Assembly (NCBI GenBank): GCA_031292755.1
Contig: JARLGM010000062.1
Location: forward strand, 1-35,180
Origin: Candidatus Sulfopaludibacter sp.
GTDB taxonomy: Bacteria > Acidobacteriota > Terriglobia > Bryobacterales > Bryobacteraceae
Length of the DNA stretch: 35,180 nucleotides
Reading direction: 5' to 3'
In this document: in pieces, positions 17,609 through 24,541 of the stretch
How positions within the stretch are numbered: the stretch's first letter is position 1
Layout of the letters: each line of letters opens with the position of its first letter
Translations under genes and position numbers: made by a program
The notes under the pieces: model-generated
Databases searched by the model: none
Seen by the model: the letters and a program-made list of their open reading frames with translations, nothing else
Told to the model about the DNA's origin: nothing

Positions 17609-18799
17609 GTGACCTCCGTCCCGGCAAAGGCCGCTGAAAGTGCGCCCAGCGGCGGAAAAGCCCTCGCAGGTTTCATGCTGTCCGGTTTCCTGCTGGCTCT
17701 GCTGGGCGCCGTCCTCCCGGCGTGGGGGTACCACCGCGATCCGCCCGATTTCGCGGCCGTAGGGAACTACTTCCTCAGTCTCGCCCTCGGCATCGTCGCG
17801 GCTTCCGTAATCGCCCGCCGGATCATGGCGCGGCGGGGCCTGCGATTCCTGCTGGTCTGCGCCTGCACGCTCTCCTGCCTGTCCCTTGGCTATCTGGCGA
17901 TGGTTTCACCGCCGGCATCGCAATGGTGGCGGGTGGCCGGACTCCTGGCTCTGGGAACCGGCGCCGGATTGCTCAACATGGCTTTGTTTTCAGCCATTTC
18001 CCGCACCTACCAAGCCGATGCGGCGCGTACGGTCAACCAGGGAGGCATCTGGTATGGGCTGGGATGCCTGGCCGCCACAGCGCTGGTGATCGGCACCTTT
18101 TATGCCTATTCCGTGCCCACCATCCTGGTGCTGATGGCCCTGGTGCCCGCGATCTTCGGCGGCATCTACATTCGCAGCGAATACACCGCCCCGCCCGAAG
18201 GCGCTCATCCCTCCCTGCGGCAGGCGCTGGAGGATTTCCGGAGCCTCGGCGCGGTGCTTTTTGCCTTGTTATTGTTCATTCAGTTCGGCAACGAATGGTC
18301 CATCGCCGGCTGGCTCCCGCTGTTTCTGTTGCGCCGCGTCGGACTAAGCCCCACCGCCGCGCTTTGGATTCTGATGCTGTACTGGCTGTTCCTGATGGGC
18401 GGACGAATGGGCGCGGTGGCCATCCTGGGACGTGTGCGCCACGGACGCCTGCTGCTGGGCAGCGGAGCGGCGGCGCTGTTCGGCTGCTTCATCCTCTTCT
18501 ACACCAATAACTGGTTCGGCGCGGCCACCGGCGTGGCGCTCATCGGCGCCGGCTATGCCAGCATCTATCCGCTGGTGGCAGAGGCTATCGGACGCCGCTT
18601 TCCGTACTACCATCCGGGATTCTCCAACGGTATCTTCTCCCTGGCGCTGCTGGGAGGGCTGCTTGCGCCGGCGACCCTGGGGTACGCGGCCGTCTCGCAA
18701 GGCGTGGGGATCGTAATCGGAATTCCCTTGATTGGCACGTTTCTGGTGATGATTCTGCTACTGTTGATCTGGCTCGAGTCCAAAGTGACGGGACGATGA
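17609..18799 (+). CDS. MFS-type transporter
   Basis: The 396-residue protein starts with GTG and is very hydrophobic. I count about eleven or twelve probable membrane helices in two halves, separated by a cytoplasmic loop rich in charge near residues 195-210 (SEYTAPPEGAHPSLRQALEDFR). GRMGAVAILGRVRHGR fits the MFS loop between helices and is an approximate G-R-x-x-D/G signature. The order of segments resembles sugar/proton MFS carriers (FucP/YfkF type), but the substrate is unclear. The last four bases (ATGA) overlap the start of dacB, which suggests coupled translation and hints at a role in wall-fragment or muropeptide uptake; that role is inference only. Confidence 0.8.
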   Translation: MTSVPAKAAESAPSGGKALAGFMLSGFLLALLGAVLPAWGYHRDPPDFAAVGNYFLSLALGIVAASVIARRIMARRGLRFLLVCACTLSCLSLGYLAMVSPPASQWWRVAGLLALGTGAGLLNMALFSAISRTYQADAARTVNQGGIWYGLGCLAATALVIGTFYAYSVPTILVLMALVPAIFGGIYIRSEYTAPPEGAHPSLRQALEDFRSLGAVLFALLLFIQFGNEWSIAGWLPLFLLRRVGLSPTAALWILMLYWLFLMGGRMGAVAILGRVRHGRLLLGSGAAALFGCFILFYTNNWFGAATGVALIGAGYASIYPLVAEAIGRRFPYYHPGFSNGIFSLALLGGLLAPATLGYAAVSQGVGIVIGIPLIGTFLVMILLLLIWLESKVTGR

Positions 18800-20283
18800 G
18801 GGAACTCTGCGGCATTCTCCTGCTGGCGCTGGCACACCAGGCCACGGCGGCCACACTGGCACAGCGGATCGAGAAACTGTTGGCTGCTTCTCCCGCCGCG
18901 GGCGGTGCGTTTTGGGGGATTCAGGCCGTGGATCTGGCCACCGGCAAGACTCTTTATTCCCTGAACCCCGACCGTTTTTTCGTTCCCGCTTCCAATACCA
19001 AGCTCTTCACCACCGCCATGGCGCTTACCCGGCTCGGGCCGGGTTTTACTTTTCAGACGCGCGTGCTTTCGGCGGCGCCAGACGCTACCGGCCGGATTGC
19101 AGGCGACCTGCGCCTGGTCGGTGGCGGCGACCCCAACCTCTCAGCGCGGCCCATTCCCTACCAGAAAGGGCCCATCACCGGAAATCCGCTGGTAGCGATG
19201 GAAGACCTCGCCCGCCAGATCGCCGCCAGGGGCGTCACGCGCGTGGATGGGGATATTATCGGCGACGATACCTGGTACGTCTGGGAACCGTATGCCCCCG
19301 GCTGGGCCGAGGACGACCCGCTCTATGACTACGGCGCGCCTGTTTCCGCACTCACCCTGCACGACAATACGCTGACCCTGCACGTCGCTCCCGGCGGCCG
19401 CGAAGGCGATCCCGCGGCGCTCACCCTGAAACCCGCGCTGGAATATTACGAGATCGACAACCGCATCCGCACCGTCGCGGCGGACGGCGAACGGCAAATC
19501 CACTACCACCGCGCCGCCGGCAGCCTGACTCTGGAACTCTGGGGCGCCGTTCCCCTGAGCAATCCGGGCGAGGATCTGCTGTTAGGGATCGAAGATCCTG
19601 CCCAATTCGCGGCCCTGGCGCTGCGGCAGGCGCTGGAAGATCGCGGCATCGCCGTCCGGGGCAGGGCCATAGCCCATCACCGCTTTCCCAACGAGTTGCC
19701 GAGCCTCCTCGAAGCATCCGGCTCCGAAACTCCCGACGGCGCCGAACTCGCCCGCCGCGTCTCCGCGCCGCTACTGGAAGATCTCCGCATTACCGACAAG
19801 GTCAGCCAGAACCTGCACGCCGAACTGGCGTTGCGCGCCGTAGCCCGTGCCCGCCGCGACGTGGGCAGCCGCGAGGCGGGACTTGCCGAATTGAAAGATT
19901 TCCTGGCCGAAGCCGGTGTGGCGGCCGATCGGTATGCCATCAACGATGGCTCCGGGCTTTCCCGCCAAAACCTGGTCACCCCGGCCACGGTAGTGAAACT
20001 GCTGCGCTTCATGTACCAGTCGCCGGCACGTGAGAACTGGATCTCGCTGTTGCCCGTGGGCGGGCAGGATGGCTCGCTGGCATCGCGTTTTGGCGACCCG
20101 GCGCTCACTGGACGCATCCACGCGAAAACCGGCAGCGTGTCCCACGTCAGCGCACTTTCCGGCTATTTTCAGCGCAGCAATGGCGCCTGGACGGCATTTT
20201 CCATCCTGGTAAACAATTTCAACGGCCCGTCCGGCGAGATCCGCACCGTGATGGATCGCATCTGCACCCTTATAATGGAGTAA
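18796..20283 (+). CDS. dacB: D-alanyl-D-alanine carboxypeptidase/endopeptidase, PBP4 type
   Basis: The 495-residue protein has a signal peptide (MRELCGILLLALAHQATA). The three penicillin-binding motifs are present: S-x-x-K as SNTK at 66-69, S-x-N as SQN at about 337-339, and KTG at about 444-446. A large insertion between the first two motifs, seen from about 85 to 290, is characteristic of class C low-molecular-weight PBPs (PBP4/DacB, family S13). INDGSGLSRQN, conserved in the family, lies at about 380. It removes terminal D-Ala and can cut peptide cross-links in the periplasm. Its ATG overlaps the MFS stop by four bases, and the FmdB gene follows after six bases. Confidence 0.93.
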   Translation: MRELCGILLLALAHQATAATLAQRIEKLLAASPAAGGAFWGIQAVDLATGKTLYSLNPDRFFVPASNTKLFTTAMALTRLGPGFTFQTRVLSAAPDATGRIAGDLRLVGGGDPNLSARPIPYQKGPITGNPLVAMEDLARQIAARGVTRVDGDIIGDDTWYVWEPYAPGWAEDDPLYDYGAPVSALTLHDNTLTLHVAPGGREGDPAALTLKPALEYYEIDNRIRTVAADGERQIHYHRAAGSLTLELWGAVPLSNPGEDLLLGIEDPAQFAALALRQALEDRGIAVRGRAIAHHRFPNELPSLLEASGSETPDGAELARRVSAPLLEDLRITDKVSQNLHAELALRAVARARRDVGSREAGLAELKDFLAEAGVAADRYAINDGSGLSRQNLVTPATVVKLLRFMYQSPARENWISLLPVGGQDGSLASRFGDPALTGRIHAKTGSVSHVSALSGYFQRSNGAWTAFSILVNNFNGPSGEIRTVMDRICTLIME

Positions 20284-20289
20284 GACTCT

Positions 20290-20517
20290 ATGCCGATATA
20301 CGAATACAGTTGTGACGATTGCGGGACCAAATTCGAAAAACTCGTGCGCCGCGCCGCGGACGTGCCTGAGATCGAATGCCCCTCCTGCGGTCAGAAGCAC
20401 CTGAAGCAGGAACTCTCCACCTTTGCGGCCCATGCTAACGGCGGTGCCAAATCCGCGGATATGCCCATGTGCCCCGGTGGCCGTTGCAGCAACCCCGGCA
20501 TGTGCGGCATGAATTAG
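20290..20517 (+). CDS. FmdB-family zinc ribbon protein
   Basis: The 75-residue protein begins MPIYEYSCDDCGTKFEKL and continues with IECPSCGQKHLKQELSTF, the standard FmdB/CxxC-CxxC-SSSS zinc ribbon with two C-x2-C pairs. The C-terminal tail adds further Cys ([16 protein letters not shown]). The role of the family is poorly known; a regulatory or metal-binding function has been proposed. GGAG lies nine bases before the ATG. The stop overlaps by three bases with the stop of the convergent gene. Confidence 0.9.
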   Translation: MPIYEYSCDDCGTKFEKLVRRAADVPEIECPSCGQKHLKQELSTFAAHANGGAKSADMPMCPGGRCSNPGMCGMN

Positions 20518-21443
20518 GGCGCGCCCAGAATGGCCCGCAGGAAGGCCAGTTCAATGGGCCAATATCCGAACACCTTGCGCCCGTTTGACTGAAACGACCC
20601 CGCGGCCAGAACTCCGGCAATATCCGCCGGACCCGGAGTGGCGTGCGCGTGCGCGATCATGCTGCGCAGGATTTCGGTCTTCTTACTGAGGTCTTCCACA
20701 ATCCTCCGGGCATCGTCCTGATTGCGGCAGAGCACCGTCAGCTTGGCCGCCAGCCGGTTCTTTTCCGGCGCCAGCGACAGCGTCACGCGATCCGCATCGG
20801 CAACGCTGCGCGCGAACGACACCGTGCCCTCCGGCAGCGTCTCGCTTTTGAGGACCGATGAGGGAATGGAAAGCCACACGGGCGCATCCGGCACTTCCGG
20901 ATCCGGCCCACCGGTCCGGCCGGTCAGGCGTACGGCCGCGCCGTCATCGGGGGCGATTGCCATGGCCATCACGTTGGTTTGCAGCGGCAAGAACGAAATC
21001 TTGCGGTCCGGCGTGCTGCCTTGCAGCTTGCACAGGTTGTTGTCGCAGTGGCCGCCCTCGCTCTCCACATAGCCCCGCAGGCTCTTCCAGTCGAAGCGGC
21101 CCTGCGCCAGAATATATTTCCCGCTCGGCGCCACCGCCAGTATGGCGCTATCGAGGTCCTTGCCCCAATGAAAATCCGTCTTCTGCGCGAAGGCCCGGTA
21201 TTCGGGATCCTCGCCGGCTTTGGAACCGTCCAGCAATTCCAACATTCCCGCCTGTCGCAGCTTCTCGAAGTCAATATAGAGCACCAGCGATTCGATCGTG
21301 GGCATCCGTTTGAGCAACCCGGCGGTGCTCAGACGGCGCGAGCGGAACAGCACGAATCCGCCGACGGCCGCGGCACAAACCACGGCGAGCACCAGTATCA
21401 ACCGCCAGGCGGGAACTCTTGGATTCACGACAGCAAGTATCAC
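20514..21443 (-). CDS. Membrane-anchored protein of unknown function
   Basis: I do not recognise this 309-residue protein. It has one N-terminal membrane segment (about residues 12-33, [21 protein letters not shown]) and a large soluble part that should face the periplasm. The stretch [23 protein letters not shown] suggests a globular domain of the kind seen in other anchored acidobacterial proteins. Cys at about 134 and 139 (HCDNNLCKL) may form a disulfide. The start is GTG at 21443; another GTG at 21428 is possible, and neither has a strong ribosome binding site. It lies downstream of aroF on the same strand but 19 bases away, and its 3' end overlaps that of the FmdB gene. Confidence 0.65.
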   Translation of the reverse strand: MILAVVNPRVPAWRLILVLAVVCAAAVGGFVLFRSRRLSTAGLLKRMPTIESLVLYIDFEKLRQAGMLELLDGSKAGEDPEYRAFAQKTDFHWGKDLDSAILAVAPSGKYILAQGRFDWKSLRGYVESEGGHCDNNLCKLQGSTPDRKISFLPLQTNVMAMAIAPDDGAAVRLTGRTGGPDPEVPDAPVWLSIPSSVLKSETLPEGTVSFARSVADADRVTLSLAPEKNRLAAKLTVLCRNQDDARRIVEDLSKKTEILRSMIAHAHATPGPADIAGVLAAGSFQSNGRKVFGYWPIELAFLRAILGAP

Positions 21444-21462
21444 ACAGCGCGCGGCGCCGGGG

Positions 21463-22512
21463 CTACAACGCCGCCACGGCTAAAGTGCTGCTCTGCGCGC
21501 GTGCTTCCTTCCACAGGCGGATATACGGCGCCATGTCGCGCATCATCTGCCGGAATCCGGCTGGAGTCAGAGATTGCGCCCCGTCGCTCACCGCCTTCTC
21601 CGGGCACGGATGGACTTCCACGATCAACCCGTCGGCGCCAATCGCCACCCCGGCCCGCGCCAGCGCCGGCACCAGGCTGCGCTTCCCGGTGGCATGACTG
21701 GGATCCAGGACCACCGGCAAGTGCGTCAGTTCATTGAGCACCGGCACCGCTGCGATATCGCACGTGTTGCGCGTGGCCGTTTCGAACGTACGGATGCCGC
21801 GCTCGCACAGGATCACCTCGGAGTTTCCATGCGCCACCACGTATTCGGCGGACATCAGCAGTTCCTTGATGGTGGAACTTAACCCGCGCTTCAGCAGCAC
21901 CGGCCGCCCGCACGAGCCCAGCGACTTCAGCAGCGCGAAATTCTGCATATTGCGCGCTCCCACCTGCATGCAGTCCGTGTATTCCGCCACCAGGTCCACG
22001 TCCCGGTCGCTCATGATCTCGGTAATGATTCCCAGGCCCGTGGCTTCTTTCGCCTTACGCAGCAGTTTGAGCCCTTCCAGTTCCAGTCCCTGAAAATCGT
22101 ACGGCGAGGTCCGCGGTTTGAAGGCCCCGCCGCGCAACATGCGCGCCCCCGCTTCCGCCACCGCCTCGGCCGTCTCCATGATCTGCTTTTCGCTCTCGAC
22201 CGAGCATGGCCCCGCCATCACGATGAATTCGGCGCCACCCACTTCGAGGCCATTCACGCGGATCGCCGAGTGCTCCTTCTTGAATTCGCGGCTGACGAAC
22301 TTGTACGGCGCCGAAATGCGCACCGCGCGCTCCACTCCGGGCGTCGCCTCCAGCGATTCCAGGCATGCGGTCACATCGCCCGTACCCACCACCCCAATCA
22401 CAACCCGCTCCTCGCCATCGATGGAATGAACCCTGTACCCGAAGTCGCGAATGCGCTCGCAGACGTGGTCGATCTCCTCTTTGGTGGCGTGCTGCCGCAT
22501 GGAAATGATCAT
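21463..22512 (-). CDS. aroF: 3-deoxy-7-phosphoheptulonate (DAHP) synthase, type I-beta
   Basis: From the ATG at 22512, with GAGGGG nine bases before it, the protein has 349 residues. The first 75 form the ferredoxin-like regulatory domain ([21 protein letters not shown]), which mediates feedback inhibition in this subtype. The barrel follows: [37 protein letters not shown], and [10 protein letters not shown] with the metal-binding His. It condenses phosphoenolpyruvate and erythrose 4-phosphate in the first step of the shikimate pathway. The open frame upstream of 22512 is the leader and is not protein-coding in this frame. The leader has an attenuator-like structure. Expression by aromatic amino acid supply is therefore likely. 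Confidence 0.95.
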   Translation of the reverse strand: MIISMRQHATKEEIDHVCERIRDFGYRVHSIDGEERVVIGVVGTGDVTACLESLEATPGVERAVRISAPYKFVSREFKKEHSAIRVNGLEVGGAEFIVMAGPCSVESEKQIMETAEAVAEAGARMLRGGAFKPRTSPYDFQGLELEGLKLLRKAKEATGLGIITEIMSDRDVDLVAEYTDCMQVGARNMQNFALLKSLGSCGRPVLLKRGLSSTIKELLMSAEYVVAHGNSEVILCERGIRTFETATRNTCDIAAVPVLNELTHLPVVLDPSHATGKRSLVPALARAGVAIGADGLIVEVHPCPEKAVSDGAQSLTPAGFRQMMRDMAPYIRLWKEARAQSSTLAVAAL

Positions 22513-22534
22513 TTCAGTATTCCCCTCACAAATA

Positions 22535-22613
22535 AAAAACCCACCCTCACGAGTGGGTCCGAATCCAACTTCCACTGTACACCAGATCAGGTCCCAAATG
22601 CAAGCCGGACCCC
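22535..22613 (-). promoter_or_regulatory. Attenuator-like leader of aroF (antiterminator and terminator stems)
   Basis: Terminator: on the minus strand ACCCACTC (22551-22558) pairs with GGGTGGGT (22539-22546) in 8 bp with a GTGA tetraloop (GNRA type), followed by TTTTTTATTT. This lies only about 25 bases before the start codon, so it would end transcription before the gene. Antiterminator: GGGTCCG (22606-22612) is fully complementary to CGGACCC (22555-22561), which includes the first half of the terminator stem. The two structures exclude each other. Known attenuators of aromatic amino acid genes work in this way; the signal sensed here is inferred. Confidence 0.6.
22547..22603 (-). CDS. Possible aroF leader peptide (18 codons)
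   Basis: Within the loop of the antiterminator an ORF starts at TTG (22603), six bases after AGGGG, and reads [18 protein letters not shown] with the TGA inside the terminator loop. It contains one Tyr and one Trp codon. A ribosome held at the Trp codon (22565-22567) would cover the 5' arm of the terminator and favour read-through. There is no run of aromatic codons, so this is a weak candidate. A GTG at 22570-22580 in the same frame is an alternative start. Confidence 0.25.
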   Translation of the reverse strand: MHLGPDLVYSGSWIRTHS

Positions 22614-22642
22614 TGTAAAATATGATATGAGATGACACCACC

Positions 22643-22658
22643 AGATACAGGTGTATCT
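22643..22658. repeat. 6-bp inverted repeat near the aroF promoter
   Basis: AGATAC (22643-22648) and GTATCT (22653-22658) form a short inverted repeat with a four-base centre. It overlaps the predicted -35 position of the aroF leader promoter (a -10 TATCAT would be at 22622-22627) and the end of the fibronectin gene. It could be an operator. Confidence 0.3.
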
Positions 22659-23638
22659 CAAGGTATGACGACATCTTTGACGTCCGATCGCGGTCCTTCG
22701 CGGCCGTCCGGATTCACCGCCGCCACGGCGTACCGGTAACTCTTCCCGTGTTCCACGGCGTGATCAGAATAGGTGGGTATGCCGTTGACATCGGCGATCT
22801 TTCCAAAGTCTCCGCTACCCGTCGCGCGGTAGATGCGGTAGCCCGCCACGTCGCCCGGCGGAGCTTCCCAGGTGAGTTCGATCGTGTTTGTCGCGGGCAC
22901 TGCCGCCAGACCGGCTGGAGCCTGGGGGAGGGGCACTTCCGGCGTGATCTTGACTTCCGAGAGTTCGCTCTCCGCTTCTTTTTTATTGGCCAGCGGCACG
23001 ATGGTCTGCACCAGGTAGCTGTATGCCGTTCCCGGTGCGGCCTGGGGATCGGTCCACTCGTGTTGGGTCACATCCGCCGCAACCACCGTATACCCCGTCT
23101 CGTCTCCCGCCTTGCGAAGCACGCGGAAATGCTCGCCGTTGGCGCGCCAGGTGAGCCGTACGCCCTGGAGTGCGGACGTGGCGGTCACATCAGCGGGTCG
23201 ATCCGGCGCCGTCACCACTGGCAGAACCACGTAGTTCGACCACGCGGACTCCTTGCGATTGGCGCCTGCCACGCGTGCCGCGATCACGACTTCTTTGCCG
23301 GCCCATTCGGCCGCCGGAATCTCATACGCCGCCAGGCCCCCTACCATCTTTGGATTCGCAATGCGCTTGGCCCCGGCGGCCCAGGTCTCCACGCTGGCGT
23401 GCTCGGGCCACACGCCGATCCGCAGGTCCAGGGTCAGCGCACTTTGGATGGCTACATGTTCGGTTGTCATGGTGGGGACGGTGAAATGCGCCAGGATCGC
23501 ACCGCCGCGCTGGAGTGCCGCCAGGTCCGCCGGGGCGAAAGGGATATTTGCCAGAGGCGTCAGCGGCCCTCCGACGTACCCGCATCCGAAACTGAGCAGA
23601 ACCGCCGTGAGGATTGCGGGAAGGAATCGAGGTATCAA
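22658..23638 (-). CDS. Fibronectin type III lipoprotein
   Basis: The 326-residue protein has a lipoprotein signal: a hydrophobic segment followed by LSFGC, so the Cys at about 19 should be lipidated. The rest contains two fibronectin type III-like modules (about 145-230, with [26 protein letters not shown], and about 240-325, with [24 protein letters not shown]). The first 140 residues are a related beta-rich part. The only available start is a TTG at 23638; an in-frame stop lies just upstream. It is the last gene of the pseudopilin-secretin cluster, so it may be an accessory lipoprotein of that machine. No binding partner can be read from the sequence. Confidence 0.75.
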   Translation of the reverse strand: MIPRFLPAILTAVLLSFGCGYVGGPLTPLANIPFAPADLAALQRGGAILAHFTVPTMTTEHVAIQSALTLDLRIGVWPEHASVETWAAGAKRIANPKMVGGLAAYEIPAAEWAGKEVVIAARVAGANRKESAWSNYVVLPVVTAPDRPADVTATSALQGVRLTWRANGEHFRVLRKAGDETGYTVVAADVTQHEWTDPQAAPGTAYSYLVQTIVPLANKKEAESELSEVKITPEVPLPQAPAGLAAVPATNTIELTWEAPPGDVAGYRIYRATGSGDFGKIADVNGIPTYSDHAVEHGKSYRYAVAAVNPDGREGPRSDVKDVVIP

Positions 23639-23674
23639 TCGACTAGTTTAACGTGGAGGGCCGCAGCTCCATCC

Positions 23675-24094
23675 TCAATACGTGGAGTATGGCTTACCAT
23701 CCGTGCCGGTCTTCTCCGAAGTGCTCTTTACGTCGAAGATGCCGGGTTGCGATTGATTGACACTCTGGCTGGCGTCTTCCATGACGATTTGCCAGTCTGC
23801 CTGCCCGGTCATGGGATCGACGGGGACGGCGCGCAGGTATCCATCGGTCACCAGGTCCTGCAGCGTCTGCGGCGCCTTTTCCTTGTCGTAAGAGTAGTTG
23901 TCGATCACCTGCCGCAGCGTGGTCAGATTGGTTTTCAGAACGCTTTCCTTGGCGCGGGTGATGGACTTCTGGTAAATCGGGATCGCCATCGAGATCAGGA
24001 TCACAATGATCGTGATCACCACCATCAGCTCGACAAAGGTGAACCCGCGGCGGAGGCGCCGTCTAGTATTCGGAATAAGAAGTTCCCGCCGCAT
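23675..24094 (-). CDS. Type II secretion/type IV pilus-like pseudopilin (GspG-like)
   Basis: From the ATG at 24094 the protein has 139 residues. A leader of about 17 residues ends in RRG, and processing would occur before FTFVELMVVITI; Glu5 of the mature protein (VEL) is the prepilin-peptidase recognition residue. A hydrophobic N-terminal helix is followed by a soluble part with AVPVDPMTGQADW, resembling the major pseudopilin GspG. I preferred this start to the longer one at 24130 because the shorter leader is more typical; the ribosome binding site is weak for both. It overlaps the preceding pseudopilin gene by 32 bases. It should be cut by a prepilin peptidase encoded elsewhere. Confidence 0.8.
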   Translation of the reverse strand: MRRELLIPNTRRRLRRGFTFVELMVVITIIVILISMAIPIYQKSITRAKESVLKTNLTTLRQVIDNYSYDKEKAPQTLQDLVTDGYLRAVPVDPMTGQADWQIVMEDASQSVNQSQPGIFDVKSTSEKTGTDGKPYSTY

Positions 24095-24530
24095 CCATTT
24101 GGCTGGTTTTACTGTATACACTGAAAACATCCTGGCCTCCCCAAGTCATGGATTTGGAGTCGTCCTGATCGCTTCGCAAGCCCCACTCGGCGGTTCCGGT
24201 GAACGGGTCCGTGGGAATCTTGCGCAGGAACTTCACTTTCTTTCCGTCCGCCGAGTTCAATTTCTGTCCTTCAACCAGGATTTCCAGGGTCTCCGGGTAG
24301 CAGTTAGTCCCCATTTTGGGCGGACCGAAATATCCTGCGTCGCAATAGTCCTTATACTTGTCGATAGCATCCTGCATTTCGCGGAGACAGTATCGCAGTT
24401 CCCGCTCGCGCTCCATCCGTACCTTCGCTCGCGCCAGAGGCACGGCCATTCCGCTGAGGATCATCAGGATGGTGAAGGCTACAATCAGCTCCACCAAGGT
24501 CATACCGCGTTGCGTGTTTCGGCGCTTCAT
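24063..24530 (-). CDS. Pseudopilin with class III-type leader
   Basis: The 155-residue protein begins MKRRNTQRGMTLVELIVAFTI: a positively charged eight-residue leader with cleavage after the Gly (RG/M), then Glu5 and a hydrophobic helix. The soluble part contains KIPTDPFTGTAEWGL, as in GspG-like proteins, and two cysteines. It lies 11 bases after the secretin gene and overlaps the second pseudopilin. Two similar pseudopilins together may form a heteropolymer. Confidence 0.85.
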   Translation of the reverse strand: MKRRNTQRGMTLVELIVAFTILMILSGMAVPLARAKVRMERERELRYCLREMQDAIDKYKDYCDAGYFGPPKMGTNCYPETLEILVEGQKLNSADGKKVKFLRKIPTDPFTGTAEWGLRSDQDDSKSMTWGGQDVFSVYSKTSQMDAAGTSYSEY

Positions 24531-24541
24531 AACATAAACTT

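Noticed and set aside
17590..17620. On the minus strand GGAGGTCACAGGTTCGATT resembles the T-arm side of a tRNA.
   Set aside because: The next bases are ATACCTCC, not the expected complement of the T stem. No acceptor stem, anticodon arm or CCA is present, and the segment lies in the start of the MFS gene.
17360..17734. A 124-codon minus-strand frame covering the region upstream of the MFS gene.
   Set aside because: It runs through the start of the MFS gene and the terminator hairpin, and its composition is not protein-like. Only its distal part might belong to a short transcript.
22520..22613. T-box riboswitch in the aroF leader, because of AGGGTGGG near the terminator.
   Set aside because: The T-box sequence AGGGTGGNACCGCG is not present, and there is no long specifier stem.
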